Assembly (NCBI GenBank): GCA_005406025.1
Contig: BGZK01000012.1
Location: 930,001 to 994,000, forward strand
Reading direction: 5' to 3'
Length of the DNA: 64,000 nt
Source of the DNA: Eumeta japonica
Lineage: Eukaryota > Arthropoda > Insecta > Lepidoptera > Psychidae
Part shown: positions 47,111 through 58,960 of the stretch, in pieces
How positions within the stretch are numbered: position 1 is the stretch's first letter
How the letters are laid out: the number at the start of each line of letters is the position of its first letter
Notes under the pieces: generated by a model
What the model was told of the DNA's origin: nothing
The model's database searches: none
Seen by the model: only the letters and a program-made list of their open reading frames with translations
Program-made: the position numbers and the translations under genes

Positions 47111-49189
47111 CCCGAGAAAAAAAAGAATTTTTGAAAGTATTTCTTCTAGTTAAAATGAAATCTATAGATCTGTATGTAATAAACCCTCAGTGACAATATT
47201 ATTGTCTTGTTTTTTTTTTTTTATATACACTATCCCGCCACATTTCGGAACGCATTTTCAAATTAATACCAATCAAAAGACAGGACGACAAAAGCAGCTT
47301 TTTATAAAAACTGAAACTTATTTGTCTGTCCTCAGCGTGTTCTGTTCGGAATTGTCACGGTGACTAGGATCCTGCCGGGAAATTATTTCTCTGTATGGAT
47401 TACGAACATTTCTCGACAAAGTCCAACGACGAGACAAAGTACAAAATTTAGCAAACATTATTCAAGGTACATCGAGCCTGAGTTTGGTGTAGTTCATACT
47501 CTTCATCTTGCAATTAGAAGATGTCGGAAAAATTAAAACCGTATCTGCTGAAGAATCGTATGAACTCATTTTTGGTGATGCGGTTCAATCGACTTTTCCG
47601 AATCTATAGCCAGCGTTGTATACATTTGGAGTTTGATGAACCTTTTATGTCTCGTAACCGTCTACATTCACTGGCGATAAAGGGCGATTTAAAACGACGT
47701 ACTTATTGAATAAGGTCAACTGCCAAGATGTTTTGAATGATTAAAAGAATAAGTGTTAATATTTAAAATATTGTACTTTACAAAATGACAATAATAAAAT
47801 ATGCGGTGCATATTTTCCTTTAATTTCTTTAAATCTTTTGTAATGTAAAAAAAAAAGATAATTTTAAGAAGTTAGAGTAGGCTAAAAGGGCTCCGACATA
47901 GTTAATCCGGCTCTGTATATATCTACGAAACTAGTATAACGGGGCCTTTTACCTGTTTCGCCCTTAAGCCATAAAATGTATTACTTCATTTATATGACCC
48001 CGCTATTCCCATAATTATTTCGGCTCCGTTTTTCTTCTGATACTTCTTTTTCTTCGACAGTAACTTTATAGTTTAGGATATTACGATATTCTATTAGCAA
48101 TTTTCGTCTATTTGCACGAGTCCACTTCTAATGCTTCCAAGAATTCCTATTCAATGTGGTATAAAATCCTAAGCCAAGATACGTTTACAACAACACACGA
48201 TTAATGAGCTAGGTATAATGAAGTCATCAAATACACTAACACCACTTGGGGTAATATACTGGTGATATTAGAAACTACAATAGCGACAGATATTTTGATT
48301 ATTCCATCTTAAGCATTATGAAAGACTTGAGAATCTTTAAGCTTTTGATGTCAGAAGAGATTTAATTAGCTCTTTCAAACAATTGACTTTCTCAATTACT
48401 GCTTTTGTAGAGTCTTTAGTGTTTTGTGAGTGTTTGCTATCGTCTCTCTAGAATTTAGGAGGTAATAGCAACTGCCTATCTCTTATCTTACGGTTGTAAC
48501 ATTCGCTAGAAGTCAAAACAAGATGCTTCGCCTGCATTGTTGGCACCTAAATCTTTACCTTACCTCTTTGATCTTTAAGATCCTCTTCTAGTTGATCTTA
48601 TAGACATCTAGTATAACATTTAATTATAGTGTTGATTGACAACCGCCTTTTAATTGCCTAAAGTTATACACGCATCTCTTTTAGGATATTTTCTTTCTTA
48701 AGGTTATAAAGTAAGCTCCATGTCTTACTAAAATTTTTTTTGGGCCAAGTTGGTGTGTGAGTTGGACTGACGGATATAAAGGTATCAAACCCTTACTTCT
48801 GCCTGTCCAACTCGGTGGGTTCCGCGATGCGTGTACTGCAACAATATAATATTTAGATCATGATTTTAGAATGGGTGTATGTTATAAATAAACTGCGCTT
48901 GAAAGAATTCTTTGAATAATTTTTGGACCTAGTTCTCTTCAAATTTTATTATTATATATAAGAATATAAAATTAATATGTAATATTGGCCTAGAATAAAA
49001 CTTGAATTTTCTAGCTGCATTGAATACTCTTCAACGCCATTAATTTTTATTGTATTCGAGTATACCATAGGTCACATCCGTCCCATTGTATTGTTTATGC
49101 CACAGTTTGCCGATCTCACAAATTGTCGGTTCAGAACAGCTCTTGTGGCCTCCACCGAAAATATTAGCATAAACATTGTGAACACGGAC
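47111..49189. other. mostly AT-rich non-coding stretch
   Basis: No exon recognised. An open frame at 47521-47709 has no known relative and may be chance. Confidence 0.45.
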
Positions 49190-49292
49190 GCTGCCGCCCG
49201 CCGCCGTATCGCGCTATCAGCTGGCGCCGCGTCACCCGTCTGACGTTTGGCACGCTCGTCCAATCTGGTCCAACATGGCGGACAACATGGCC
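49190..49292 (+). promoter_or_regulatory. small CpG-rich patch with two ATGG motifs like YY1/PHO sites
   Basis: CGCTGCCGCCCGCCGCCGTA leads to CCAACATGGCGGACAACATG, GCCG at 49270-49292. AACATGGCGG matches the YY1/Pleiohomeotic type of site (AANATGGCG), which in promoters lies near transcription starts. The ATG there opens only a short frame (MADNMAVSLFIYEYEE..., 34 codons). Possible promoter or short upstream frame; no splice donor clear. Confidence 0.3.
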
Positions 49293-49858
49293 GTCAGTTT
49301 GTTTATTTACGAATATGAAGAGACACATCATCTAATTTTTAAATTGTTTAATATTCTAAATAAATACAGAAAATAACTGTAATTAATTGATTTACCGATT
49401 TTCGTCGATATATAAAATTGTAAAAAACCAAAAAATCTACTAAATTTTATTCCGAATGTGTTTATGCGAATCATAACTCTATTTTTAGATGTATAAAAAA
49501 AAAACGTGAACGTGGGGACTTAATGCAGGATTCAGAATTTTGTAGCAATTTTTTGGGTTTTTATTTTAAAAACCACCGAGCGCAAAAACTAATTTCATAG
49601 ATTTTGCTAGGTATGATTTTTATTACTCTAAGTAACACGTTTTTATAAATGATTTTTATAACTATTCAAGAGTTAAATACATATATAAATTCTTATTATG
49701 ACAATTTTGTATCTAAACAATTTATTGGAGTTATAATAATAATTATTATTTTCTATTACAACAAACGCAATCAGCAATATCTGTGATTTTTTTTCTAGCA
49801 TTATTATTGACCTTCACCTTTAGAGATCATACGCGTATGGAATGATTTTAGTCAGCCG

Positions 49859-49905
<47 letters not shown>

Positions 49906-51039
49906 ATAGGCTGAACATTTACGGAGTTCTTTTTCTTTTATCTTTGGTATTTGTCTTGACATTCTTTTTTTAGAATTTTTAATGCCTAACAAAGATTTTT
50001 AACTATGGAGGTCGATTGATGTAAACACAATGTAGTGAACTTCAATATCTAAATCAAAACTCATCGAACAATACAGTTTGGACGTAAAATCCCATGTGTT
50101 CTGCCTTACCAAATTTCGTAGAGCAATAAAAAAAAATAATGAACAGCAACCTTTGAACAATAATTCATAGTAAGTAAGTAAGTACATTACATCGAAGGAG
50201 CTAAGATTTTTTTTTTTTTACAAATCAACGAGTCGATATGTTTTTCTTGTAATGCCATCGTTCAAATTAAAGTACCTTGGTCACTGCTTTGCATACTAAT
50301 AGAACAGCTGTGTATACCGATGTTATACGAACCAGCAAAATAATACCTACTCGCCGCGTTATTAGATATTTGACTGGATAATATCCTCACGCTACTTGTT
50401 TAATATGTCATGCTCTATTGATGAACGACTTCCGCCTATCATAGGTCTAGTGTGCAGATCTGAAAGGTGTGTTTATTATTTAACTAATATCCACAGTAGC
50501 GTCAGTAGCATTGCCAGATTATCAGGAAATATTTGAAAGCTTCCAAGCGGTGTTAGGTTTTGCATTTCTTGTTTAAGGTAAATATGGCTTTTGAAGCATG
50601 TAAGTCAGTTGTGTTTGAAAAACTGTGTCTTAAGGATGTCGTCGTCGTGAATATTAATTGAGTTTAGTCTGTGCCACCGTTATTACAAAAAATAAAAACA
50701 GTAAAAACACAATAAAATGCGATTGCTGTAGGCAGTCGCTGTATCTTAGTATATAAAAAAGGAGGTTGGTCTGTCCATCCGAAGATAATAAACTTGGACA
50801 TGGTTTGACCGAACACAATGAATGTTGATATATATGTATATATAATAGATTTTTATGTAATCTACTCTGGTATTGGTCCCCGACTTCATTTGCATTTTGT
50901 ACTTTTGAACCGAACAACGATTCTAAAAATTATTTCATTAATACAAAGCTACGACATTTCCGAGCAATATAGCTTATATTTTATTTTGACACTAGCATTT
51001 ACCCAGTCTTCTTACAAATCGAAACCGTGACCGGTAAGC
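49293..51039. other. AT-rich non-coding stretch
   Basis: Contains a (TA)n microsatellite at 49866-49901. Otherwise nothing recognised. Confidence 0.5.
49866..49901. repeat. (TA)n microsatellite
   Basis: About 18 uninterrupted TA units. Confidence 0.97.
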
Positions 51040-51310
51040 TATATTGGAATCGATAGACGGGGAGTAGAATCGAAAAGCGGCAGCCTTATTATCTAAAAGA
51101 AATCGATTTCTGATTTCTAATGATTTTAAAATTATTTTAGTCATTCCCTACTTGATATTATCAAAATGAAATTAAATCTCATATTTGAATTCAAAAACCG
51201 TTAAGGATCGCGATTTCGCATTTATTCTAAAATTACGCTGTCAAAGCGAAAACTGGTCTTTAGCTGTTCTCAATCGATTTACTATCGATTTTACGTTATT
51301 CGATTTCGTA
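51040..51310. promoter_or_regulatory. cluster of ATCGAT-type motifs
   Basis: AATCGATAG, AATCGAAAA, AAATCGATTTC, CAATCGATTT, TATCGATTTT and ATTCGATTTC occur within 270 bp. CGATA/ATCGAT clusters are bound by DREF and BEAF-32 in Drosophila; whether this holds here is unknown. It may also be decayed simple repeat. Confidence 0.25.
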
Positions 51311-51414
51311 TAAAATCAAGAATTTTTTTATGTAAATCATTAGATTAAATGAAATTTTTACACATTTATCGAGGACCGATGACATTACAATAATATGGTA
51401 TAATTGGACTGATC

Positions 51415-51555
51415 TGATGGTGGAGCCAGAAGGTAGGCACAGGAACTTCATAATGAGTATCAACGACCAGATTCGAAACCGAGTATGGGACCAGATTAGA
51501 ATCAAAAATGTGACCGGGATCGAAATCAGAAACAGTACCGGGACTGATTCAATGG
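51415..51555. repeat. degenerate GGAACC/GATTCGA-type minisatellite
   Basis: Repeating variants of GACCAGATTCGAAACCGAGT, GGGACCAGATTAGAATCAAA, GACCGGGATCGAAATCAGAA, ACCGGGACTGATTC. This explains the open frames found on both strands here. Confidence 0.5.
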
Positions 51556-52946
51556 AATTTACAATAAGATTGTTCAATATAAAACATGAAGGAACACATC
51601 CTAATATTTGTGTTCGGGCGAATCCGCGAGCGGTAAGGTATTTTCACTAATATTTATATACGCACAAAATTTGAAAAGCCGTACATTTGCGCGATTAAGT
51701 AAACTAGATTTAAAGATGTAGTTACTATACAATGGCCACGTCTAATACAGACTTATAGGTGTTTAATACCTACTACGTTCTTAGTTTCTTTCAAATGACG
51801 ACTTCTGCTTTTCCAGCATTTCCCATAACTTGATTTCTATAAATATAGTGGCTGGTCACTGCGTTGCGTGCGTTAAATAAGGAATGCAGCAAAATAACTA
51901 AACGGAGTCTAACCTTCAATTTGTCTTTGTGGGAATACGTACGAAATTTCGTATGATGGTAAAAAAAATAAGGAATACTCCAAATCAGAGAGGTTTGTGT
52001 TTGTCTATTTGATTACATCGTTCACTTTTCTTAGAAAATATAATATGGAATTCTGATATTTGGAATATCGTCCACTAATATCAAATAGTGATGTGTATGT
52101 AACAAGTTCAAGTACACACTTGTTGTTTGTAATAGATTCTGTTGAAATTATTTTCTTTCTAAAGGTCAAGGAAAATAGAAAGTATTTCTCAATAACTCTA
52201 GAAAATTCGATATTGAGCAGCCTCACATTAAAAAAAAAGAACGCCAGAATTACCAAATATCTATGGTATTTTAACCGAGCGCAACGCAACAATATCATTG
52301 TGAGGCTTACTTAATGCTCGTTTACCATAGATTAATATTAGATATTGCATTAAAAGAAAGTTCATTTGACTTGATTTTTGGCGTACCGATATGTTTAGTG
52401 TAACTACATTTATTGTTTTTAATCTGACTTTAATTGTTCAAATCTTTTTATGTTTTGTGGTTCCAATCAAGTATGAATATTCTGAACGAAGCTCTCGTGA
52501 AAATATTCAGAAATGTGTGAATAATTAATATATAAATAATATGTACTATAACTCCTATTTTTTCAACATGGGGTGACCACAAATAGTACCCTTGCTACAC
52601 GTCCACGTGTCGCGAACATAATTTGAACCCGATATGGGCGTAAGTGTGTGGGTATCCTTAGAATGTTTCCTTCGCCCTTAGCGAGCGTAATATTGAAAAA
52701 CAAATGCACTAGATTTAGGACAACTCATCGGCACGTACTCAGTCTTTAAGGCACTTTATAGAGCCATATCTCGAACCGATACTGCTTTCCCAGTCTGTAC
52801 TGCTTCCGAATAAAAAATAAAAGCCGAGAAACATATGAGTAAACATCAAAGCACGTCTAGTGCACGCGGAAGTCCAGACAGTGCACTGTACCTAGACCAG
52901 ATATCATGCCTTAGCTCGATCATCGACATTCAAGGCCTATGACCTA

Positions 52947-53001
52947 CTACGGGACCACTGTGCAGTGGTGCCTAAATGATCCATGTGTATGGGTCCCGTA
53001 G
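52947..53001. repeat. nested hairpin
   Basis: Outer arms CTACGGGACC (52947-52956) and GGTCCCGTAG (52992-53001); inner arms ACCACTG and CAGTGGT (52954-52969), overlapping the left outer arm by three bases. Confidence 0.85.
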
Positions 53002-53563
53002 GTAAGGGTTTTGGTATAAGGTTTCGATATTATACTGATTAGTTTACATAGAAGACAGATACGACAAGCGCTTATAGAGGTCGTAGCTTTAAGGCGCTAA
53101 CACATCTCAGTTATTTCGTTTAGTAATTTTATACAAGAACCATAAAATAATCATTAGTGATTGGTAAATGTTGCCGTGTTGTAAGTTTTGATGATAGTGT
53201 AAAAATACCGACCACTTGCAAAAGTTATTAATATTAATGTCGGATAATAAATTTTATTATATAACATTTTTTATTTGTGTCTTGGAACAACTATTAACAT
53301 AATTATAACATTTTGTTATGTTAATGGCGGCGTGGAGGTGACGGGCATTCAATAACGTGTAACAATTTTAATATATTATTACACTATAACAATATAGTTT
53401 ATATCGTATGCATTTTGATTTTATATTGTACGTTTTGCCTTATTTTAATGTTGTAACTCAAAACAGTAGGATTGGGCGTGTAAGTTTGAGAAAGTTTCGA
53501 GAAGCTTCTCAACCCAGGAAACACACACATGGCTGAAACGCGTTTGTAACTAGCCGGAAATAA

Positions 53564-53585
53564 TAAATAAATAAATAAATAAATA
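53564..53585. repeat. (AAAT)n microsatellite
   Basis: About five AAAT units. Confidence 0.9.
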
Positions 53586-54998
53586 TTAGAAACCTGAAGT
53601 AGAAAAGTGTTTGTTTATAGTGAATCCGGAAATACACACATACGAGACATAATTATTTAATACATTCACATTATTGAATTCATTTTCGAGTTGTAAAATG
53701 ACACTTATTTCTTGTACTAATGGCACTAAGTTCTGTTTCAATCGCCCCACTGCTAGGACATACCCTCTTACAATCTTTTTATTTCATATTTACAACTTCC
53801 GTTGTTAAGGTCTCCAGGCTGGCACAATGGGGGTTGGTTTACACTAAATACTATAGCAAATTAAAAATTTATAGAAAATACACTTTAATTTGGATTTTGA
53901 CAACCATCCTGGATACAAATTAAATTAAAACATAAACCACTTAAAATAAAATACGACAAAATACTTAAGTGTGCACATTTTACACTAGTCTTTATTTTTA
54001 TAAAAGTGAGGTTGTATGTAGCGCAAATTTAAGTATACGCTATTATTTGAAGTTAGTGTTATACACGTTTAGGCTCTTAATGTGATAAAATGTGATTATT
54101 TCTCTCAACTGTCTGTATCAAAACCTACGGTGGTTCCTAATGACATTTTGTTAGCAAAACACTTCAATGGAACATTTTTGGAATTTACAATCCTGTGTGT
54201 TTTCTTGCTATATACGGGATTCTATTTTTTCAAGTTTAACCCCATGTCTCGATTTAAAGCTTCAGCATGTAAGTGAACGGAATTTGTCTATCTATTTCGC
54301 TTAAATATTTTTTGGCACTGCCATATCTAACGGAGTAAATACTACATATATGATTGAAATCGAGATAAAGGCGGGCACAATAGTAAATCATCATTAATGT
54401 AGATCATTAACGTCAGCCGTCATTAACGTAGATCCCAGTAAAACTGTATTCGCTTATTTTTATAAAGTAATTTTTGCTATCGTTCACTTAAGCGCTGCGA
54501 CCTCGAAGATATAAAAGTGCATAACGCTGAATCATATCGCACTTATCTAATCTCAATGCGCGTGACGTCGTAATCGATTCCACTGCTTTATGTAATAAAG
54601 TATGTATGTATAATATTATAAATATGTGTTATATTTAACGTTATAGTATAACGTCGATATTTTTAAACATACATCGATTTAAAGGCGCTTTCAAGCCGTT
54701 TCTATTTGTCGCTCTGTAACTGTGTAAAGTGGTATAAGTATACTTTTGTTTTACAAATGCGTTTTCAACTGGTTGAGATGATGTTCCATTCGGAACTGTC
54801 AATTGGATGAAGTATTTGTGATATCAATGTGAAATCAGTTTTTATATTTTTATTATTACAATTTCTAATATAAATTTTCAAAATAATCATTAAAGGAGAT
54901 ACGTATTATGGAAAATCTGGCGATATGTGAATCGGTCGCTAAACTAAAACAAAAATGTATTCACGCTCTGTACACGCATTTCTTTGTCTTGTCTCTTG

Positions 54999-55352
54999 TT
55001 GACGTGACAACGTCTTAAATAAGGTTCACTTTGAAAAGTGTAACGCTCGGTAACGTAACGATGAGTCTTGCGTCTCTCTCCTCAACTATGATCGGTCTGC
55101 CGCGCGCGCAGCACTCTTGCAAATTGTTGCAAGTTATTGTATATATTTGTATATAAATACGTATGTATGTGTAAGGTAAAATAAAATTTTGTTAATATGA
55201 AATTCAGTGCGAGATTCTTTGTATAAATTAATGTTTTAAATATAATTCTTTGTATAAATAAATGTTTTAAATTGTTACTATTATTTCATCCTTCTTCCTA
55301 CTATACGAATGAATATTCACATTAAAATGATTTTACCATTCAAAGTCGTTGT
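54999..55352 (+). mobile_element. TIR-bearing dispersed repeat family A (copy 2)
   Basis: Near-identical to 10331-10762 over its length, starting TTGACGTGACAACGTCTTAA. It lacks several internal pieces present in copy 1 and has lost the last ~12 bases of the right terminal repeat (ends CAAAGTCGTTGT). Confidence 0.8.
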
Positions 55353-57257
55353 TTCATTTTTTATTGAAGGTTTTATGTGTGTATGTAAACACACATAAAA
55401 CCTACATAATCGCGAAGGTTAGTAAAGTGTTATGAAATATAAGTCTTCAGTAGTATCTATCTGCTACTTTAAATGATACTGCGAAAAAATCTGGGCAATA
55501 GTTGTCCTGTAAGGCCAACCTCAAAACTTCCTGCTGTTTGAACTCATCAATTCCGATAAAAAACATTGAAGTATTTGTGAAGTCCTCGACTTCTAAATTG
55601 TCATTATTATTTTATAAAACCGTTACGGCATTATTTGTGTTTATTTTTGGAGCACAAAAATAAAATTAGATATTGAAAATCGATAGGCCAAGTAACGTAA
55701 AGGTTTTTTTTTTAATTCAACAATATTTATTTATCGATCAACAATTTTTTACGGCGTTTGCGTAATACAATGCAGTCTTTAAAAGCAAAAAGTAACTAAC
55801 TCTCAAAAGTTGAGGGGTCATAAAACCTAATGTCGAAAAAATGGACCGATTTTAAACGGAGTTAAAATATTCGACACATTATTATTAGAAATAAAGTTGA
55901 TCAGATTTTGAAATTGGTGGAACAGTTCGCATAGAAGTATTAACAAAATGTGTTTTAATTTTTTTTTTTTCAAAATATATTAAGATATTCAGAGTCGGGT
56001 GTGTGTGTTTGTATAAAACCCCGTTACACGCGTTCATACATCAATCACTCCAAGCACATACGGACATCGCTCCGAAAATGGCCTGGAAAGTTTCCTAGTA
56101 CTTAAAAACATCCACATCTGAGAAGACATTGTTTTCATTCCGGGACTCATAACATTATCTTATATAATTTTCAGTTTTCTCAAACGAATGTAATTCCGGC
56201 TCATTTTAAAGTATTATATTATGCCTCAAAATGTCGTGGAAGGTATAACGAATTCATCAATCTACAAACAATTGGATGGGTCGCTCCATAGCCGTTACGA
56301 ACCAATCGCGTGTATTTTCCATTTTTCATTTCATCACCGTGTATTAATTAAATACAATTTCAGAACTGCAATTCAAGAACAGTCAAATGGTAATTCGTTT
56401 TTTTTTTGTTTAAGTTTCTGCAGCTCTCTTTACGGATGTTAGCCGTTGGTGACCTAACAAGTAGCTCTTGATTAGGTATCACAAATCATTACCAAATAAC
56501 CGCGTTTACGTACATTATATAAGCGGCCTTGGAGGAATGGAGAAGTAAATGCATTATACAATTTATTTACATATCCACTTGTATAAATATTTTTACTTCT
56601 TTACCTCTCAAGCGGACATTGTTATTTTTTTTGTTGTTGACATAACAGAACAGAAACGAATGCAAAAATTAAGTCGGCGGCGTTATTGCTAATGTTTCAC
56701 AATACTGTTGGACTCGTAACATTAAATTGTTATGGTTTTTAGTTTTCTTTTAGTATTAGATTAAGCCACAGCCCTGCGTGAAATATTTTAAAATATATGT
56801 CTGTGGTGCGAAGGCATATTATACTATTGACTAACAGCCAAAAGCGCTTATCTTTGGCGAAATTCTAAAAGTTAGTAGTATATTAATCTTGATTGTCTTT
56901 GGTTTTTCTCTGTGAAATAAGTCTTCGAAATGAAGTGATTTTTTTTAATATAGTAAAAATATTGCATATATTTTTTTATTTATTGATTTGCCTACTGCTC
57001 GATATAGGTCTCCCTAAATTTCTACGACGTCCAGCGGTTATCGATTCTACGAGCGACGCGGCCTCCCTGGTGCACTTCAATTTGGTGATTCTATAACCTA
57101 TGTCGATAGTTCTGGTTCTTCAGCAGATTTTCTCATTTCGCAAAGAACATGAGTTTCCTTGTGAGACCCGGCAGTAAAGGTAAAAGTTTGGCATCCGTGT
57201 ATTATCAAGACCAACGCACTGTTCAAAAATTTTTAAGTAAAGGAAACGAAATTTTAC
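55353..57257. other. AT-rich non-coding stretch
   Basis: A 15-bp perfect hairpin at 55368-55403 directly follows the family A copy. No exon or other repeat recognised. Confidence 0.45.
55368..55403. repeat. perfect 15-bp inverted repeat, 6-nt spacer
   Basis: AGGTTTTATGTGTGT and ACACACATAAAACCT flank ATGTAA. Confidence 0.97.
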
Positions 57258-57560
57258 TTAAATTTGAAAAAAAAAAAACTTAAGGTTTTCAGTTATTTTC
57301 ACCCGAGTGGACGCGACACGGTTGAGATGAACAGGATGAACGATTGGGAATTTTTCAAGAAATGAATCTAAAAAGTATTTCGACTCTTCGAGAAATTCCT
57401 GAAGACCTTGAACGTGGCGCCGAAATAATTCAACGATTGCGTCATTGTGACTATCATCAACAACCCGAAGTTGAACGACGTTCTCACCATTAAACATCAC
57501 CTTTCCAGTTTGAAAGCTTGAAAACACCTTCGAATGCTGTAGCAGTTTCGGAAATACATA
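57258..57560 (-). other. unassigned open frame (- strand), possible exon or relic
   Basis: After a TAG near 57563 the - strand frame reads KYVFPKLLQHSKVFSSFQTG, ... ENVVQLRVVDDSHNDAIVEL, FRRHVQGLQEFLEESKYFLD, SFLEKFPIVHPVHLNRVAST and runs into a T-rich stretch near 57270. The residue mix (acidic/hydrophobic heptad-like EFLEESKYFLDSFLEKF) looks like real, possibly coiled-coil, protein, and the DNA is less AT-rich than its flanks. I know no relative. No ATG or clear splice sites fix the ends. It may be an exon, a decayed element ORF, or chance. Confidence 0.3.
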
Positions 57561-58394
57561 CTTCTACCAGACTCACGCTTCTTTGAAGTTGGATCGATTT
57601 CGTCTTGTTCTTCACTTGACCTTCCCTTATACCGTCTTCTGATATAGAAATGTGGTATATAGAGTATATACATCATATAGTATAGACCTAGAGTCTTTGA
57701 CGCACAAACGTCTCGGCATTTCGGTGTAACAATAGCCGATGCGACACCATTTAACGAGTCCTACTCGAGTTTCAACACAGTAAAAACCTTTTTCTTAGTC
57801 TACACACGATAAACATAACGGCTCAGCTGATACTGATATAGCTCAGTCGGGTTTCTTATTTTTTTTTCTTTTGCGGTTCCTTTTATATACTTGTTTTAAA
57901 TTCGATCAGGTTTTTACGAAGAAAATGATGTCGGTAATTCAAAATTTGTATAGATTTTAACGTTCTTCATTGAGACGTACCATTAAGTCCGACTATCAAA
58001 AATTATAGAAAACCATCAAAAGGTTTTGATGTTTATCGTAATATGATTGCTAGTATACTATTTGATTCGTCGAATATATTCATATGAAATGACATGGTTT
58101 TATATGAAATATAAATGCGTTTTTGAGTTAATTATACTTATTTTTTTTTTTTATACAATCTTTATACGTTTACTTAGATATATCGAGATTCTTCTTCGTT
58201 TGAATGATTTAAAACTGTCACTATTGATAAGTGGGTGTCCTATCTTTATAATCCATAATCGCCTCGTACCGGCGGGTGTTAAGCCATCACGTCTTTATCG
58301 CATTAATCGTACAATAAACACGTTTTTCGTTCGAAAATCGACAAACTCTGTTCTAAGTTGTAGACTAAAATCGATGACGATACGAGTATCGTGC
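57561..58394. other. AT-rich non-coding stretch
   Basis: A + strand frame 58047-58451 is open for 134 codons but is Ile/Leu/Phe/Tyr-rich, as AT-rich DNA gives, and its last part overlaps a - strand retroelement tail; not supported. Confidence 0.45.
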
Positions 58395-58960
58395 TTGTTT
58401 TCAGTTTCAAATTTCAAATTCAAAATACCGTATTTTAATATTATAAAATAATATTTGAGAGACATCAGAACATTTTAAGAATGTATTGTAATGTAATTAC
58501 CACTTATTTGTAAGGCAGTTATATCAAGAAGAACGAGCAAGAAACTTGAGGGTAGCTCTTTTCAAATCAAAATATGGAATCACAATTATATACAAATCTA
58601 TTACAAAAAGAAACAAACCTGCGGGAAGTCGAGCTGGTGATGTCCATGAACATTTACCCTGTAAATATTGAGAGTTTATATAATATCCTTTTTCACGAAG
58701 TGTTTTCTTAATAAAATTTTTTAATTTGCAAAAGGGTTAATGTTGTATATCCTCAAGAATCTTACTGAACATGCGCATACACAGCCCCTAAATGAATCCG
58801 CGACCTTTTGTAGCCGACTAACATGTGAACACGTTACCTTTTTATTTCTAATCTTGAAATTATGTCCATCACTATTTTTCTTAAACATTTCTAAATTTTT
58901 TCTTGAGCATATTTCTTTTTAATATTTGAATTCCAATGTCGGATTGCTAATCATGACAGT
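58395..58960 (-). mobile_element. jockey-type non-LTR retrotransposon 3' fragment (-)
   Basis: On the - strand, fragments near 58790 read GLCMRMFSKILEDIQ and CKLKNFIKKTLREKGYYI, followed by CAAGTTTCTTGCTCGTTCTT and the A/T-rich tail TTTTGAATTTGAAATTTGAA at 58400, as in the 17482 copy. Stops interrupt the upstream part. Same family as the copies at 17.5, 35.8 and 37.0 kb. Confidence 0.8.

Larger units (their letters stand above)
51556..54998. other. mostly AT-rich non-coding stretch
   Basis: A balanced patch at 52600-53100 holds a nested hairpin (52947-53001). A short (AAAT)n run at 53564-53585 follows GAAACGCGTTTGTAACTAGC and could be the tail of a retroelement. No exon recognised. Confidence 0.4.

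Noticed and set aside
51296..51650. Open frames on both strands (93 and 77 codons)
   Set aside because: Both follow from the degenerate minisatellite, which keeps stops out on either strand; residues are repetitive.
52005..52314. Open frames on both strands (~97 and 84 codons)
   Set aside because: AT-rich, hydrophobic/Lys-rich readings on both strands without splice sites or family likeness.
57835..57860. TAGCTCAGTCGG, a perfect tRNA box A
   Set aside because: No box B (GGTTCRANYCC) or acceptor stem within the required distance; not a tRNA gene.
58047..58451. 134-codon + strand frame
   Set aside because: Ile/Leu/Phe/Tyr-rich AT-type composition, no motif, and overlap with the tail of a - strand retroelement.
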